53,663 bases of DNA from Yersinia vastinensis (GTDB taxonomy: Bacteria; Pseudomonadota; Gammaproteobacteria; Enterobacterales; Enterobacteriaceae). A program made the translations under genes and the position numbers. The notes below the pieces were generated by a model that saw only the letters and a program-made list of their open reading frames with translations, had not been told where the DNA came from and searched no databases. The stretch covers positions 53,266 through 106,928 of the forward strand of contig NZ_CACVAF010000013.1 of the NCBI RefSeq assembly GCF_902726565.1, written 5' to 3'. This document shows positions 30,040-39,980 of the stretch, one piece after another; positions within the stretch are counted from its first letter, which is position 1; each line of letters begins with the position of its first letter.

Positions 30040-31836
30040 ATGCGTACTGAGTATTGTGGGCAGTTGAATCTGTCTCATGTGGGCCAAGAAGTGACTCTTT
30101 GTGGCTGGGTTAACCGTCGTCGTGACTTGGGTGGCCTGATTTTTATTGATATGCGCGATCGCGAAGGTATTGTTCAAGTATTCTTCGATCCGGACCATAA
30201 AGCGGCCTATGAGCAAGCTTCTGAGCTGCGTAATGAGTTCTGTATTCAGATTACCGGTACTGTGCGTGCGCGTCCTGACAGCCAAATCAATAAAGATATG
30301 TCTACCGGTGAAGTGGAAATCTTTGCCAACGCATTGAATATTATTAACCGTTCTGAGCCATTGCCGTTGGACTCTAATCAGACCAACAGCGAAGAGCAGC
30401 GCCTGAAATATCGCTATCTGGACTTGCGCCGTCCAGAAATGGCTGACCGCCTGAAGACCCGCGCTAAAATTACCAGCTTCGTACGCCGCTTTATGGACAG
30501 CCATGGTTTCTTGGATATTGAAACCCCAATGCTGACCAAAGCAACCCCTGAAGGTGCCCGCGACTATCTGGTGCCAAGCCGCGTACATAAAGGCAAATTC
30601 TATGCTTTGCCACAGTCACCACAGCTGTTCAAACAGTTGCTGATGATGTCAGGTTTTGACCGCTATTATCAAATTGTAAAATGCTTCCGTGATGAAGACT
30701 TGCGTGCTGACCGCCAGCCTGAATTTACTCAGATTGATGTGGAAACCTCTTTCATGACCGCCGATCAAGTGCGTGAAGTGATGGAGAAACTGGTCCGTGA
30801 GTTGTGGCAGGAAACCAAAGGTATTGACCTGGGTGATTTCCCGGTGATGACGTTTGCCGAAGCAATGCGTCGCTATGGTTCTGATAAGCCGGACTTGCGT
30901 AATCCACTGGAATTAGTGGATGTCGCGGATCTGGTTAAAGATGTTGAATTTAAAGTCTTCTCTGGCCCAGCGAATGATGCCAAAGGCCGTGTTGCGGCAC
31001 TGCGTGTACCCGGTGGCGCTCAGGTAACTCGTAAGCAAATTGATGAATACACACAGTTTGTCAGCATCTATGGCGCGAAAGGCTTGGCATGGCTGAAAGT
31101 GAACGACCGTGCTGCGGGTGTTGAAGGCGTGCAAAGCCCGGTGGCGAAATTCCTCAGTGCAGACGTGCTGGACGCTATTCTGGTACGTACTCAGGCTGAA
31201 AGCGGCGATATTCTATTCTTTGGCGCAGATAGCGACAAAGTCGTGACTGACGCAATGGGCGCACTGCGTCTAAAAGTGGGCCGTGACCTGCAACTGACTC
31301 AGTTGGGGGCATGGGCACCATTGTGGGTTGTTGATTTCCCAATGTTTGAAGACGACAGTGAAGGTGGCTTGACCGCCATGCACCATCCGTTCACTGCGCC
31401 TAAAGATATGAGCCCGGAACAATTGGCTGCGGCACCAACTACCGCTATCGCCAATGCTTACGATATGGTCATTAATGGCTATGAAGTCGGTGGGGGTTCG
31501 GTACGTATTCACCGGACTGAAATGCAGCAGCAAGTCTTCGGTATTCTGGGTATCAATGAACATGAACAACGTGAGAAGTTTGGCTTCTTGCTCGATGCAT
31601 TGAAATACGGCACCCCACCACACGCCGGCCTGGCTTTTGGCCTAGACCGCCTAGTGATGCTGCTGACCGGCACCGATAACATTCGTGATGTCATTGCCTT
31701 CCCGAAAACCACTGCTGCGGCTTGTCTGATGACTGATGCGCCAAGCTTTGCTAATCCTGCCTCACTGCAAGAGCTGTCTATCAGCGTCGTGGCGAAGAAA
31801 GGGGCAACAGATAGCGTGGAAGAAGAGAATCAGTAA
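30040..31836 (+). CDS. aspS: Aspartyl-tRNA synthetase
   Basis: A class II synthetase that charges tRNA-Asp. The 598 residues (590 in E. coli) have an N-terminal OB-fold anticodon-binding domain ([20 protein letters not shown] on), the catalytic core with motif 2 [19 protein letters not shown] (about 217-235), the bacterial GAD insertion domain, and motif 3 [11 protein letters not shown] near 530. The stop TAA shares its last A with the nudB start codon. Confidence 0.98.
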   Translation: MRTEYCGQLNLSHVGQEVTLCGWVNRRRDLGGLIFIDMRDREGIVQVFFDPDHKAAYEQASELRNEFCIQITGTVRARPDSQINKDMSTGEVEIFANALNIINRSEPLPLDSNQTNSEEQRLKYRYLDLRRPEMADRLKTRAKITSFVRRFMDSHGFLDIETPMLTKATPEGARDYLVPSRVHKGKFYALPQSPQLFKQLLMMSGFDRYYQIVKCFRDEDLRADRQPEFTQIDVETSFMTADQVREVMEKLVRELWQETKGIDLGDFPVMTFAEAMRRYGSDKPDLRNPLELVDVADLVKDVEFKVFSGPANDAKGRVAALRVPGGAQVTRKQIDEYTQFVSIYGAKGLAWLKVNDRAAGVEGVQSPVAKFLSADVLDAILVRTQAESGDILFFGADSDKVVTDAMGALRLKVGRDLQLTQLGAWAPLWVVDFPMFEDDSEGGLTAMHHPFTAPKDMSPEQLAAAPTTAIANAYDMVINGYEVGGGSVRIHRTEMQQQVFGILGINEHEQREKFGFLLDALKYGTPPHAGLAFGLDRLVMLLTGTDNIRDVIAFPKTTAAACLMTDAPSFANPASLQELSISVVAKKGATDSVEEENQ

Positions 31837-32270
31837 TGAACTATAAATGCCCCGAATCGATACTGGCGGTTATTTATGCCAGATCGAGTGGTCGGGTGCT
31901 GATGTTGCAACGGCGTGATGATCCTGATTTTTGGCAGTCGGTGACCGGCAGTCTGGAAGAGGGGGAAACCCCGTTGCAAACCGCGCAGCGCGAAGTAAAG
32001 GAAGAGGTCGGCATTGATATACTGGGTGAAAACCTTGAGTTGATCGACTGCCAACGCTGCGTGGAATTTGAAATATTTGTGCATTTTCGTCATCGCTATG
32101 CACCGGGAATTACGCGGAATAAAGAACATTGGTTCTGTTTGGCGTTACCTGAAGAGCGGGATGTGGTGATTACCGAACACCTTGCTTATCAGTGGTTAGA
32201 TGCTGTGGAGGCCGCAGCATCGACCAAGTCCTGGAGTAATCAGCAAGCGATTGAAGAGTTTGTTATTTAA
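31836..32270 (+). CDS. nudB: Dihydroneopterin triphosphate pyrophosphatase (Nudix)
   Basis: NudB removes pyrophosphate from dihydroneopterin triphosphate in folate synthesis. The 144 residues (150 in E. coli) carry a complete Nudix box GSLEEGETPLQTAQREVKEE followed by VG, at about 38-59, matching Gx5Ex7REUxEEx[17 protein letters not shown] opens the protein. The start overlaps the aspS stop by one base, the E. coli arrangement. Confidence 0.95.
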   Translation: MNYKCPESILAVIYARSSGRVLMLQRRDDPDFWQSVTGSLEEGETPLQTAQREVKEEVGIDILGENLELIDCQRCVEFEIFVHFRHRYAPGITRNKEHWFCLALPEERDVVITEHLAYQWLDAVEAAASTKSWSNQQAIEEFVI

Positions 32271-32309
32271 TTCCCGTCTATCCCCAGAGTTATTGGAGTG
32301 ACAAGTCGG

Positions 32310-32373
32310 TAGCAACCCATCAGGTTTCGATGATCTGACATGAGTAAGTGATTTGGGCGAATGTGGGTTGCTA
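32310..32373. repeat. Inverted repeat between nudB and yebC
   Basis: TAGCAACCCA at 32310-32319 and its exact complement TGGGTTGCTA at 32364-32373 flank 44 bases that include a smaller TCAG...CTGA inverted pair. It ends about 60 bases before the yebC start. It is not ERIC-like. It may be a leader structure or the remains of a small mobile repeat. Confidence 0.5.
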
Positions 32374-32432
32374 ACACTGCTGTGGCTTTAAGTACGAAGG
32401 GGATAATTAGGCTATTTTGGAGATACTTATTT

Positions 32433-33176
32433 ATGGCAGGTCATAGTAAATGGGCCAACACAAAACACCGCAAAGCAGCGCAGGATGCCAAACGCGGTAA
32501 GATTTTCACTAAAATTATTCGTGAATTGGTTACCGCCGCACGTCTAGGTGGTGGTGATCCGGGTGCGAATCCACGTTTACGTGCAGCTATCGATAAAGCA
32601 TTGTCGAATAACATGACGCGTGACACCCTGAACCGCGCAATTGCGCGTGGTGTCGGTGGTGACGAAGATAACAACATGGAAACGATCATTTACGAAGGCT
32701 ATGGCCCAGGCGGTACTGCCGTGATGGTCGAATGTTTAAGTGATAACCGTAACCGTACCGTATCTGAAGTCCGCCATGCATTCACCAAAACAGGTGGCAA
32801 TCTAGGAACGGATGGCTCAGTTTCTTATCTGTTCACCAAAAAAGGTGTCATTTCATATGCTCCGGGTTTGGAAGAAGATGCAGTGATGGACGCAGCATTA
32901 GAAGCAGGTGCAGATGATATTGTGGTCTATGACGACGGTGCTATTGACGTGTTCACTGCTTGGGAATCGCTGGGTGCCGTAAAAGATGCATTGGATGCCG
33001 CAGGGCTGGTGGCCGAGGGCGCTGAAGTCTCATTGATTCCATCAACCAAAGCAGACTTGGATGCTGAAACCGCACCAAAACTGTTACGTTTGATTGATAT
33101 GCTGGAAGACTCTGATGATGTGCAAGAGGTTTACCACAATGGTGAAATCTCTGATGAAGTCGCAGCTACCCTGTAA
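32433..33176 (+). CDS. yebC: YebC/PmpR-family protein (TACO1 homologue)
   Basis: A 247-residue cytosolic protein of the YebC/TACO1 family. Members have been reported as transcription regulators and as factors that help ribosomes through proline-rich stretches; which applies here cannot be told from sequence. The ATG at 32433 gives [20 protein letters not shown], the invariant family start; the frame's earlier ATG at 32361 falls inside the inverted repeat and is rejected. GGAG stands 12 bases upstream. A terminator-like hairpin follows before ruvC. Confidence 0.96.
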   Translation: MAGHSKWANTKHRKAAQDAKRGKIFTKIIRELVTAARLGGGDPGANPRLRAAIDKALSNNMTRDTLNRAIARGVGGDEDNNMETIIYEGYGPGGTAVMVECLSDNRNRTVSEVRHAFTKTGGNLGTDGSVSYLFTKKGVISYAPGLEEDAVMDAALEAGADDIVVYDDGAIDVFTAWESLGAVKDALDAAGLVAEGAEVSLIPSTKADLDAETAPKLLRLIDMLEDSDDVQEVYHNGEISDEVAATL

Positions 33177-33220
33177 ATCATCATCCACTCATCCGACTCT
33201 TTACCGCTATCAGTCATCCT

Positions 33221-33250
33221 CTCTGGCCGCATTTGTGGCCAGAGCTTTTT
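33221..33250 (+). terminator. Hairpin terminator between yebC and ruvC
   Basis: Stem CTCTGGCC / GGCCAGAG with an eight-base loop, followed by CTTTTT. It probably ends part of yebC transcription; ruvC begins 24 bases later. Confidence 0.7.
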
Positions 33251-33274
33251 ATGTAAAAAGGTAAATAAGCTGGT

Positions 33275-33796
33275 ATGGCGATCGTATTAGGCATCGATCC
33301 CGGTTCTCGTGTCACCGGTTATGGCGTGATTCGCCAGCAAGGTCGTCAGCTCACCTATCTGGGCAGCGGCTGTATTCGCACTGTTGTTGACGATATGCCT
33401 ACTCGCCTGAAGTTAATATATGCAGGCGTGACTGAAATCATCACCCAATTTCAGCCCGACTTTTTTGCCATTGAACAAGTGTTTATGGCGAAAAATCCAG
33501 ACTCGGCATTAAAACTGGGGCAGGCACGTGGCGCGGCGATTGTGGCTGCGGTAAATCTAAATCTGCCGGTTTCCGAATATGCCGCCCGTCAGGTCAAACA
33601 GACGGTCGTTGGTACTGGCGCGGCTGAAAAAAGTCAGGTTCAGCACATGGTCCGTTCGCTGCTGAAACTGCCAGCAAACCCACAGGCGGATGCCGCTGAT
33701 GCCTTGGCAATTGCGATTACCCACTGCCATCTTAGCCAAAACACGGTGCGACTGGGTGATAGCCAATTGGTGATGGCCCGTGGTCGTTTGCGCTAA
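33275..33796 (+). CDS. ruvC: Holliday-junction resolvase RuvC
   Basis: RuvC cuts Holliday junctions symmetrically during recombination and repair, working with RuvAB. The 173 residues equal E. coli RuvC. The four acidic active-site residues are present: Asp8 in [12 protein letters not shown], Glu67 in FAIEQVF, and Asp139 and Asp142 in QADAADALA. The yebB gene that separates ruvC from ruvA in E. coli is missing here. A strong terminator follows. Confidence 0.98.
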   Translation: MAIVLGIDPGSRVTGYGVIRQQGRQLTYLGSGCIRTVVDDMPTRLKLIYAGVTEIITQFQPDFFAIEQVFMAKNPDSALKLGQARGAAIVAAVNLNLPVSEYAARQVKQTVVGTGAAEKSQVQHMVRSLLKLPANPQADAADALAIAITHCHLSQNTVRLGDSQLVMARGRLR

Positions 33797-33846
33797 TATT
33801 GTGCAACGGTGCGCAAAGACAGTATAAAGGTAGGCCAATCACTGAG

Positions 33847-33871
33847 GCTGGATATCCATCCAGCTTTTTTT
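33847..33871 (+). terminator. Terminator after ruvC
   Basis: Stem GCTGGAT / ATCCAGC (loop ATCC) followed by seven T. It separates yebC-ruvC from the ruvAB unit, which therefore needs its own promoter at 33872-33933. Confidence 0.9.
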
Positions 33872-33933
33872 ATGCTATAAACAGCCATGTTTGATAAGCG
33901 ATAACATCATTTATAAGCAAGGAGAGAGTTAAC

Positions 33934-34548
33934 GTGATAGGGCGCCTCAGAGGTATTATTCTGGAAAAACAGCCGCCGCTGGTGCTGCTGGAAACAAACG
34001 GCGTTGGCTATGAAGTTCAACTGCCAATGACGTGCTTTTATGAGCTGCCAGATCTGGGGCAAGAAGCCATTATTTTCACCCAGTTTGTGGTGCGCGAAGA
34101 TGCTCAACTGCTGTATGGATTTAATGATAAGCAGGAGCGAGCGTTATTTCGCGAGCTGATCAAAGTGAATGGTGTGGGGCCGAAATTGGCATTAGCCATT
34201 CTCTCTGGTATGTCGGCACAACAATTTGTGGCTGCGGTTGAACGAGAAGACATTACCACGCTGGTGAAATTACCCGGTGTCGGCAAGAAAACTGCGGAGC
34301 GGTTGGTGGTCGAAATGAAAGACCGCTTTAAAGGTCTTAATGGTGATTTGTTCAATAATACTGGTGATATCCAGTTGCCGGCCAGTGCATCGCAAAACTC
34401 TGATGCAGATATCGAAGCTGAAGCTGTTTCTGCGCTAGTGGCTTTAGGTTATAAACCACAAGAAGCCAGCCGTTTAGTTAGCAAAATAGCAAAACCGGGT
34501 GCAGATTGTGAAACCCTAATTCGTGATGCCCTGCGCGCCGCGTTGTAG
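33934..34548 (+). CDS. ruvA: Holliday-junction branch migration protein RuvA
   Basis: RuvA binds the four-way junction as a tetramer and loads the RuvB motor. The 204 residues show an N-terminal OB fold ([20 protein letters not shown]), two helix-hairpin-helix motifs ([12 protein letters not shown] near 78-89; [12 protein letters not shown] near 113-124), and a C-terminal domain (about 155-204) that contacts RuvB. The start codon is GTG, preceded by AAGGAGAGAG. ruvB begins 18 bases after the stop. I did not find a confident LexA box upstream. Confidence 0.98.
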   Translation: MIGRLRGIILEKQPPLVLLETNGVGYEVQLPMTCFYELPDLGQEAIIFTQFVVREDAQLLYGFNDKQERALFRELIKVNGVGPKLALAILSGMSAQQFVAAVEREDITTLVKLPGVGKKTAERLVVEMKDRFKGLNGDLFNNTGDIQLPASASQNSDADIEAEAVSALVALGYKPQEASRLVSKIAKPGADCETLIRDALRAAL

Positions 34549-34566
34549 AACTTATAGGGGCTAAGG

Positions 34567-35571
34567 ATGATTGAAGCAGACCGCCTGATCTCTGCGGGTG
34601 TTATCAGTGATGAAGAGAGTATTGACCGGGCTATCCGCCCTAAACTGTTGGCAGAATATGTCGGGCAGCCTCACGTCCGTGAGCAAATGGAAATCTTCAT
34701 TCAGGCGGCTAAACAGCGTGGTGATGCGCTTGACCATGTATTGATCTTTGGTCCGCCGGGGCTGGGTAAAACCACATTGGCGAATATTGTTGCCAATGAG
34801 ATGGGGGTAAATCTGCGGACAACCTCTGGCCCAGTGCTGGAAAAAGCGGGTGATTTAGCGGCGATGCTCACTAATTTGGAGCCTCACGATGTCTTATTTA
34901 TTGATGAGATTCACCGTTTATCTCCTGTGGTAGAAGAAATACTTTACCCGGCGATGGAAGACTATCAACTGGATATCATGATTGGTGAAGGCCCGGCTGC
35001 CCGTTCAATTAAATTAGATTTACCGCCATTCACTCTGATTGGCGCGACGACGCGAGCAGGATCGCTGACCTCTCCATTACGCGATCGATTTGGCATTGTG
35101 CAGCGGCTCGAGTTTTATCAAGTAGCCGATTTAGAACATATCGTTTCGCGTAGTGCTAAGTGTTTGGGGTTGGACTTAACCCCGGAAGGAGCACACCAAT
35201 TGGCACGTCGCTCAAGGGGAACCCCTCGAATCACCAACCGGTTGCTACGGCGTGTGCGTGATTTTGCTGAAGTTAGGGCTGATGGTGCGATTAACGGTGA
35301 TGTCGCGATGAAAGCGCTGGATATGTTGAATGTCGACGCTGAAGGGTTTGATTTTATGGACCGTAAGCTTTTGCTGGCTGTTATTGACAAATTTATGGGT
35401 GGTCCGGTGGGGCTAGATAATCTGGCCGCCGCTATTGGCGAAGAGCGAGAAACCATAGAGGATGTCTTGGAACCGTATTTAATCCAGCAAGGTTTTATTC
35501 AGCGAACCCCTCGTGGGCGTATTGCCACCAACCATGCGTATAAACATTTTGGTATCACTCGTGAAGAGTAA
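34567..35571 (+). CDS. ruvB: Holliday-junction branch migration ATPase RuvB
   Basis: RuvB is the hexameric AAA+ motor that drives branch migration on RuvA-bound junctions. The 334 residues carry Walker [11 protein letters not shown] (about 62-71), Walker B FIDEIHR (about 111-117), a sensor 1 region around GATTRAG (158-164), and a winged-helix C-terminus ending in [16 protein letters not shown]. The length is that of the family (336 in E. coli). It converges on dtpB. Confidence 0.98.
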   Translation: MIEADRLISAGVISDEESIDRAIRPKLLAEYVGQPHVREQMEIFIQAAKQRGDALDHVLIFGPPGLGKTTLANIVANEMGVNLRTTSGPVLEKAGDLAAMLTNLEPHDVLFIDEIHRLSPVVEEILYPAMEDYQLDIMIGEGPAARSIKLDLPPFTLIGATTRAGSLTSPLRDRFGIVQRLEFYQVADLEHIVSRSAKCLGLDLTPEGAHQLARRSRGTPRITNRLLRRVRDFAEVRADGAINGDVAMKALDMLNVDAEGFDFMDRKLLLAVIDKFMGGPVGLDNLAAAIGEERETIEDVLEPYLIQQGFIQRTPRGRIATNHAYKHFGITREE

Positions 35572-35584
35572 GCCTTGTCGACGT

Positions 35585-35607
35585 AGGGCTGAGACAGTCT
35601 CAGCCCT
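35585..35607. terminator. Hairpin between convergent ruvB and dtpB
   Basis: A ten-pair stem (AGGGCTGAGA / TCTCAGCCCT) with a CAG loop. There is no clear T run on either side, so its strength as a terminator is uncertain. Confidence 0.5.
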
Positions 35608-35621
35608 GAGGGTGACTATTT

Positions 35622-37103
35622 TCAGACTGTAACTTTCTCGGCGATCGGAGTATTAATCATTCGATTGAGCCATGGGATCAGTAGTGCCATAACCACCGCA
35701 ATAACCAGTGTAACGATGCCTATTTTGCCAAATACATCGGTATAAATAGGTAGTGTCTCCAGTGGATCCGTTATCCCCTCCGGTGTCGCTGTAAAGGTCG
35801 CAACATAACCGCCAATCAGAAATGATGCTGCTTGTGTCAGGAACCACATCCCCAGAATAAAGCCCATCAAATATTGTGGAACCAGAGCTGCAACCATGGC
35901 GAGGCCCAATGCACTGATCATCAACTCTCCTAAACTCTGGAATAAGTAAACCAGGACAATAAACCAAGGTGAGGTCAGACCTTGCGCATCAGCAAACCAC
36001 ATTCCGGCAGCGGCGGCGGTCAGGAATCCCAGTGAACATAAAAACATCCCTAACGTAAATTTTGCCGGCATGGACAGATCGCGATCTTTACTGCCTAATC
36101 GAGTATAAATTGAGGCTAAAATCGGGCTGGCGACCACCACCCAGAAAGGGTTCAGCGCTTGGAAGCTAACGGGGTTAATATTAAATCCAAGAATCTCATG
36201 ATGAACATTATTAATAGCGAAGAAGTTCAGTGAGGTGGGCATCTGCGCATACAAAACATAAAAAACGATAGCTTCAATCATCAAAATAAAAGCCACGAAC
36301 ATTTTATTACGACCAAGTTGATCCTGTTTTAATGCTTCTTTAAAGAAGATGCATACCACAACCAGTGATAAGACGATCAGCACCAGATTGGCAATGATGA
36401 CATGGTTCATCAACCAAGCGCAGACGCATATCATCACTACTGTCCCGGCTAACACTAATAACAGATTCCGCCAATTTAAGGGTTTTGCATCTGGCTCAGA
36501 ACCAATATCACGCACCATATGGCGGCAGCAGAAGTAAACCAAGAGAGCAAAAATCAAACCAACACCACATAAATAATAGGTGATGGTGTAACCGAAGCGT
36601 TCAGCGATAACCGGTGCCAATGACAACGACAACAGAGAACCAATATTGATCGACATATAAAACAGCGTAAAGGCCCCATCTAGTCGCGGGTCTTTAGGCG
36701 GATAACATTTTGAGAGTAGGCTCGCAGGATTGGCTTTAAATAAACCATTCCCCACGGCGATAGTGCCTAGTGCGAAGAAAATCAGATTGGGTTGATACAA
36801 TGATAGGCCGGTGGCGAAATACCCAATAGCCAACACCACAGCACCTAGCACCATGGTGCGTTTGGTCCCTAAGAGATGGTCACCCACGTACCCACCAATG
36901 GAGATCAAACCGTAAACTAGCGCGGCAAAAGCGCCAAAAGTAACGAATGCCTGTTCCTGTGAGAAACCTAATTGCTTGACGAAGAAAACAGCAAGAATAC
37001 CTTGAACACCGTAATAACCGAATCTCTCCCACAACTCGACAAAAAAGATCATAAAGAACGGTTTGGGCTGCTGAAGTAAACCCGTTGGGGTGGTTCTATC
37101 CAT
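35622..37103 (-). CDS. dtpB: Proton-dependent di/tripeptide transporter DtpB
   Basis: An inner-membrane POT-family symporter that imports di- and tripeptides with protons. The ATG at 37103 gives 493 residues (489 in E. coli DtpB/YhiP) starting [20 protein letters not shown]. The earlier in-frame ATG at 37154 is outside the family. The proton-coupling ExxER motif is in [11 protein letters not shown] (Glu21, Glu24, Arg25), and about 14 helices are visible, including the segment [20 protein letters not shown]. In E. coli this gene lies elsewhere; here it sits between ruvB and znuB. Confidence 0.93.
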   Translation of the reverse strand: MDRTTPTGLLQQPKPFFMIFFVELWERFGYYGVQGILAVFFVKQLGFSQEQAFVTFGAFAALVYGLISIGGYVGDHLLGTKRTMVLGAVVLAIGYFATGLSLYQPNLIFFALGTIAVGNGLFKANPASLLSKCYPPKDPRLDGAFTLFYMSINIGSLLSLSLAPVIAERFGYTITYYLCGVGLIFALLVYFCCRHMVRDIGSEPDAKPLNWRNLLLVLAGTVVMICVCAWLMNHVIIANLVLIVLSLVVVCIFFKEALKQDQLGRNKMFVAFILMIEAIVFYVLYAQMPTSLNFFAINNVHHEILGFNINPVSFQALNPFWVVVASPILASIYTRLGSKDRDLSMPAKFTLGMFLCSLGFLTAAAAGMWFADAQGLTSPWFIVLVYLFQSLGELMISALGLAMVAALVPQYLMGFILGMWFLTQAASFLIGGYVATFTATPEGITDPLETLPIYTDVFGKIGIVTLVIAVVMALLIPWLNRMINTPIAEKVTV

Positions 37104-37387
37104 GATTGGTCGCCTCTGCACAATAGTTATTCTACGAAAATGAGGAGCGTACAAGGCCTATGCAGAGACGTAGATGTATCTGCATAATCATTATAATGCT
37201 CATGGTATTGAGTGTTATGCAGGGTATTACACTGCATATGCATTGTATTTGTGGTTGATCACACTAATTAAAATATAAAAATCAGAATTGATGCTTATTG
37301 GCGAGAGTAAATAATATGGTGTGAAGAATACTAATGGGGAGAGAGGAGAACTGGGGTTTATCAATATAAACCCCATCGATGAATAAA

Positions 37388-38173
37388 TTATCCGCGCGCT
37401 TTCTGTGACAGGCTAAGTACAAACATGGCGGCAGCACAAAGCACCACCGAAGGCCCAGCAGGAGTATCATACAAAGCGGAGAAGGTTAGCCCTCCTGTCA
37501 CGGCAATAATGCCAATACCGATGGCGATACCTGCCATTTGCTCAGGTGTCCGGGCAAAACGGCGCGCGGCTGCGGCAGGGATTATCAACAATGAAGTAAT
37601 AATGAGTGCACCAACAAATTTCATCGATAACCCAATTGTTAATGCGGTTACCAGCATCAACAGCATTCTGACTCGCTCCAGATTAACCCCATCCACGTGG
37701 GCCAGTTCCGGGCTAATCGTCATTGATAGCAGTGCTCGCCATTGCCAACACAACACCCCAAGAACTACAACTACGCCTGCGGCAATCAGCCAGATGTCAC
37801 TCAGTGTTACGGAAAGCAGGTCGCCAAACAGATAGGCCATTAAATCAACCCGCACATTGTGCATCAGGCTAACGACCACCAAACCCAGTGATAATGCACT
37901 GTGAGCCATAATTCCCAATAACGTATCGACAGCCAGTTGTGGCCGACGCTCCAACCACACCAAAATCAGCGCCAATACCATGGTCATCACAATCACGGCA
38001 TAGAATGGATTGATATTGAGCAGTAAACCAAACGCAACGCCTAGTAAAGAAGCGTGCGCCAAAGTATCGCCAAAATAGGACATCCGACGCCAGACGACAA
38101 AAGACCCCAATGGGCCAGCCGCCGTTGCTAACAACACTCCTGCTAGCCAGCCTGGCAGTAATAATTCAATCAT
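37388..38173 (-). CDS. znuB: Zinc ABC transporter permease ZnuB
   Basis: The membrane channel of the high-affinity zinc importer ZnuABC. The 261 residues (E. coli 261) are mostly hydrophobic with about eight helices; [20 protein letters not shown] is the family signature near 26-45. Its ATG overlaps the znuC stop by four bases. It is read from the Zur-controlled promoter upstream of znuC. Confidence 0.97.
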   Translation of the reverse strand: MIELLLPGWLAGVLLATAAGPLGSFVVWRRMSYFGDTLAHASLLGVAFGLLLNINPFYAVIVMTMVLALILVWLERRPQLAVDTLLGIMAHSALSLGLVVVSLMHNVRVDLMAYLFGDLLSVTLSDIWLIAAGVVVVLGVLCWQWRALLSMTISPELAHVDGVNLERVRMLLMLVTALTIGLSMKFVGALIITSLLIIPAAAARRFARTPEQMAGIAIGIGIIAVTGGLTFSALYDTPAGPSVVLCAAAMFVLSLSQKARG

Positions 38174-38928
38174 GCGTCACGACTCCCGCTGTTCTTCAAA
38201 ATAATCTTCCCGTGTAAATCATGACGATGATTATGGTGATGACGATAAACAGCTAACTGTTCAGCTCCGCGATTGCCAAACATGGCGATAAATTCAGGGT
38301 GAGTTGAAACCACTTCAGGTGCGCCGGAACAGCAAATATGTTGGTTAAGGCACAATACTTCATCCGTTTTTGCCATCACCAAATGCAAGTCATGGGAGAC
38401 CATCAAAACAGCGCATCCCAACTCTTTACGCAATTGTTCAATTAAGTCATATAGCGCTAATTGCCCATTAACATCAACACCTTGCGTTGGTTCATCCAAT
38501 ACTAATAATTGCGGGCGATTAAGTAAGGCACGGGCCAGCAATACTCGTTGGTTTTCGCCACCAGACAATTTCTGCATGGGCTGGTCCAATAAATGAGCAG
38601 CATGCACCCGCTTTAGCGCTGGCAGAATATCCGCTTTTTTGACGCCAGGTTTCAACCGCATAAAACGACTTACGGTCAGTGGCAAAGTAGCATCCAAATG
38701 AAGTTTTTGCGGGACATAGCCAATGCGTAGGCCAGGTTCTCGAATCAGCGTGCCACTGGTGGGGGCGATAAGCCCGAGCACCACGCGAACCAATGTTGAT
38801 TTACCTGCACCATTTGGCCCAAGCAGAGTGAGAATTCTTCCCGGACGCAGAGAAAGGGAAATATCATTTAGTACCCGTCGACTACCAAAAGTGACGGATA
38901 TCTTATTTAAAGAGACCAATGTGGACAT
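38170..38928 (-). CDS. znuC: Zinc ABC transporter ATPase ZnuC
   Basis: The cytosolic ATPase that powers ZnuB. The 252 residues have Walker [10 protein letters not shown] (about 38-46), the ABC signature LSGGENQRV (about 120-128), Walker [13 protein letters not shown] (about 139-150) and the switch histidine in VSHDLHLV. The C-terminus is histidine-rich ([13 protein letters not shown], about 225-237), a feature also known in E. coli ZnuC and likely a zinc contact. It is first in znuC-znuB and divergent from znuA. Confidence 0.98.
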   Translation of the reverse strand: MSTLVSLNKISVTFGSRRVLNDISLSLRPGRILTLLGPNGAGKSTLVRVVLGLIAPTSGTLIREPGLRIGYVPQKLHLDATLPLTVSRFMRLKPGVKKADILPALKRVHAAHLLDQPMQKLSGGENQRVLLARALLNRPQLLVLDEPTQGVDVNGQLALYDLIEQLRKELGCAVLMVSHDLHLVMAKTDEVLCLNQHICCSGAPEVVSTHPEFIAMFGNRGAEQLAVYRHHHNHRHDLHGKIILKNSGSRDA

Positions 38929-38952
38929 GATGATTACGTTTGCAGAACCGAG

Positions 38953-38974
38953 TGAATGTTATAATATTACGCTT
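38953..38974. promoter_or_regulatory. Zur box between znuC and znuA
   Basis: GTGAATGTTATAATATTACG followed by CT closely matches the enterobacterial Zur operator, an AT-rich palindrome centred on TTATAATATTA. It lies midway in the 75-base divergent gap, so one site can silence both znuCB and znuA when zinc is ample. The match is by eye to the remembered consensus. Confidence 0.88.
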
Positions 38975-39003
38975 TACCCATCAAAACGTCGAGAATTCGT
39001 ATT

Positions 39004-39960
39004 ATGTTACATAAAAATAAATGGCTAAAGCGGGCAATGTTGGTCAGCGCAATTTTGGTCGCTAACCCATTTAATATTGCCTCTGCGGCGGTCGTTACTT
39101 CAGTGCGTCCGTTGGGTTTTATTGCTTCAGCTATCGCTGATGGGGTGCTGCCAACTGAAGTTTTACTGCCCGATGGTGCATCTCCGCACGATTATGCGCT
39201 ACGTCCATCAGATGTCCAGCGGTTACGCAGTGCTGAACTGGTTATTTGGGTCGGCCCTGAAATGGAAGCATTTTTATCAAAGCCATTAACACAAGTTGCT
39301 GATAATAAAAAGATAGCATTAGCACAGCTTCCTTCTGTTACGCCTTTATTGATGAAAGGTGATGAACATGAAGAAGATGAAGGGGAAGAAGCAGGGCATG
39401 ACCATGATCATGCTAAAGATAATCACAGTGATGAGCACCATCATGGCGAATATAATATGCATATTTGGTTGTCCCCAACCATAGCCAAACAATCTGCAAT
39501 CGCTATTCACGATAGATTATTGGAACTTATGCCACAAAATAAGGACAAACTAGATGCAAACCTGCGCCGATTCGAGGATCAACTAGCGCAAAATGAAAAA
39601 AATATTGCTACTATGCTAAGGCCTGCCCAAGGTAAGGGATATTTCGTTTTTCATGATGCCTATGGCTACTTTGAGAAACATTTTGGCTTAAGTCCGTTGG
39701 GGCATTTTACAGTCAATCCCGAAATTCAGCCTGGTGCGCAGCGTTTACATCAAATTCGAACACAGTTGGTTGAGCACAAAGCGGTATGCGTTTTTGCTGA
39801 GCCACAATTCAGGCCGGCCGTCATTAGTGCTGTCGCCAAAGGAACCGACGTGCGTTCAGGCACCTTGGATCCCTTGGGGAGTGGCATAGTATTAGGCAAG
39901 GACAGCTATGTGAACTTTATGTCTCAGTTGTCTAACCAATACGTGAGCTGCCTGAAGTAA
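39004..39960 (+). CDS. znuA: Zinc ABC transporter periplasmic binding protein ZnuA
   Basis: Captures zinc in the periplasm and hands it to ZnuBC. The 318 residues start with a signal peptide ([20 protein letters not shown] on, cleavage near residue 28, SAA). Ligand histidines are in [11 protein letters not shown] (His62), NMHIWLSP (His153) and [12 protein letters not shown] histidine- and acid-rich loop at about 119-148 (including [20 protein letters not shown]) is the charged flexible zinc-sampling loop of the family. mepM begins 21 bases after the stop. Confidence 0.97.
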   Translation: MLHKNKWLKRAMLVSAILVANPFNIASAAVVTSVRPLGFIASAIADGVLPTEVLLPDGASPHDYALRPSDVQRLRSAELVIWVGPEMEAFLSKPLTQVADNKKIALAQLPSVTPLLMKGDEHEEDEGEEAGHDHDHAKDNHSDEHHHGEYNMHIWLSPTIAKQSAIAIHDRLLELMPQNKDKLDANLRRFEDQLAQNEKNIATMLRPAQGKGYFVFHDAYGYFEKHFGLSPLGHFTVNPEIQPGAQRLHQIRTQLVEHKAVCVFAEPQFRPAVISAVAKGTDVRSGTLDPLGSGIVLGKDSYVNFMSQLSNQYVSCLK

Positions 39961-39980
39961 GATTAAAAGGATACTCATAA

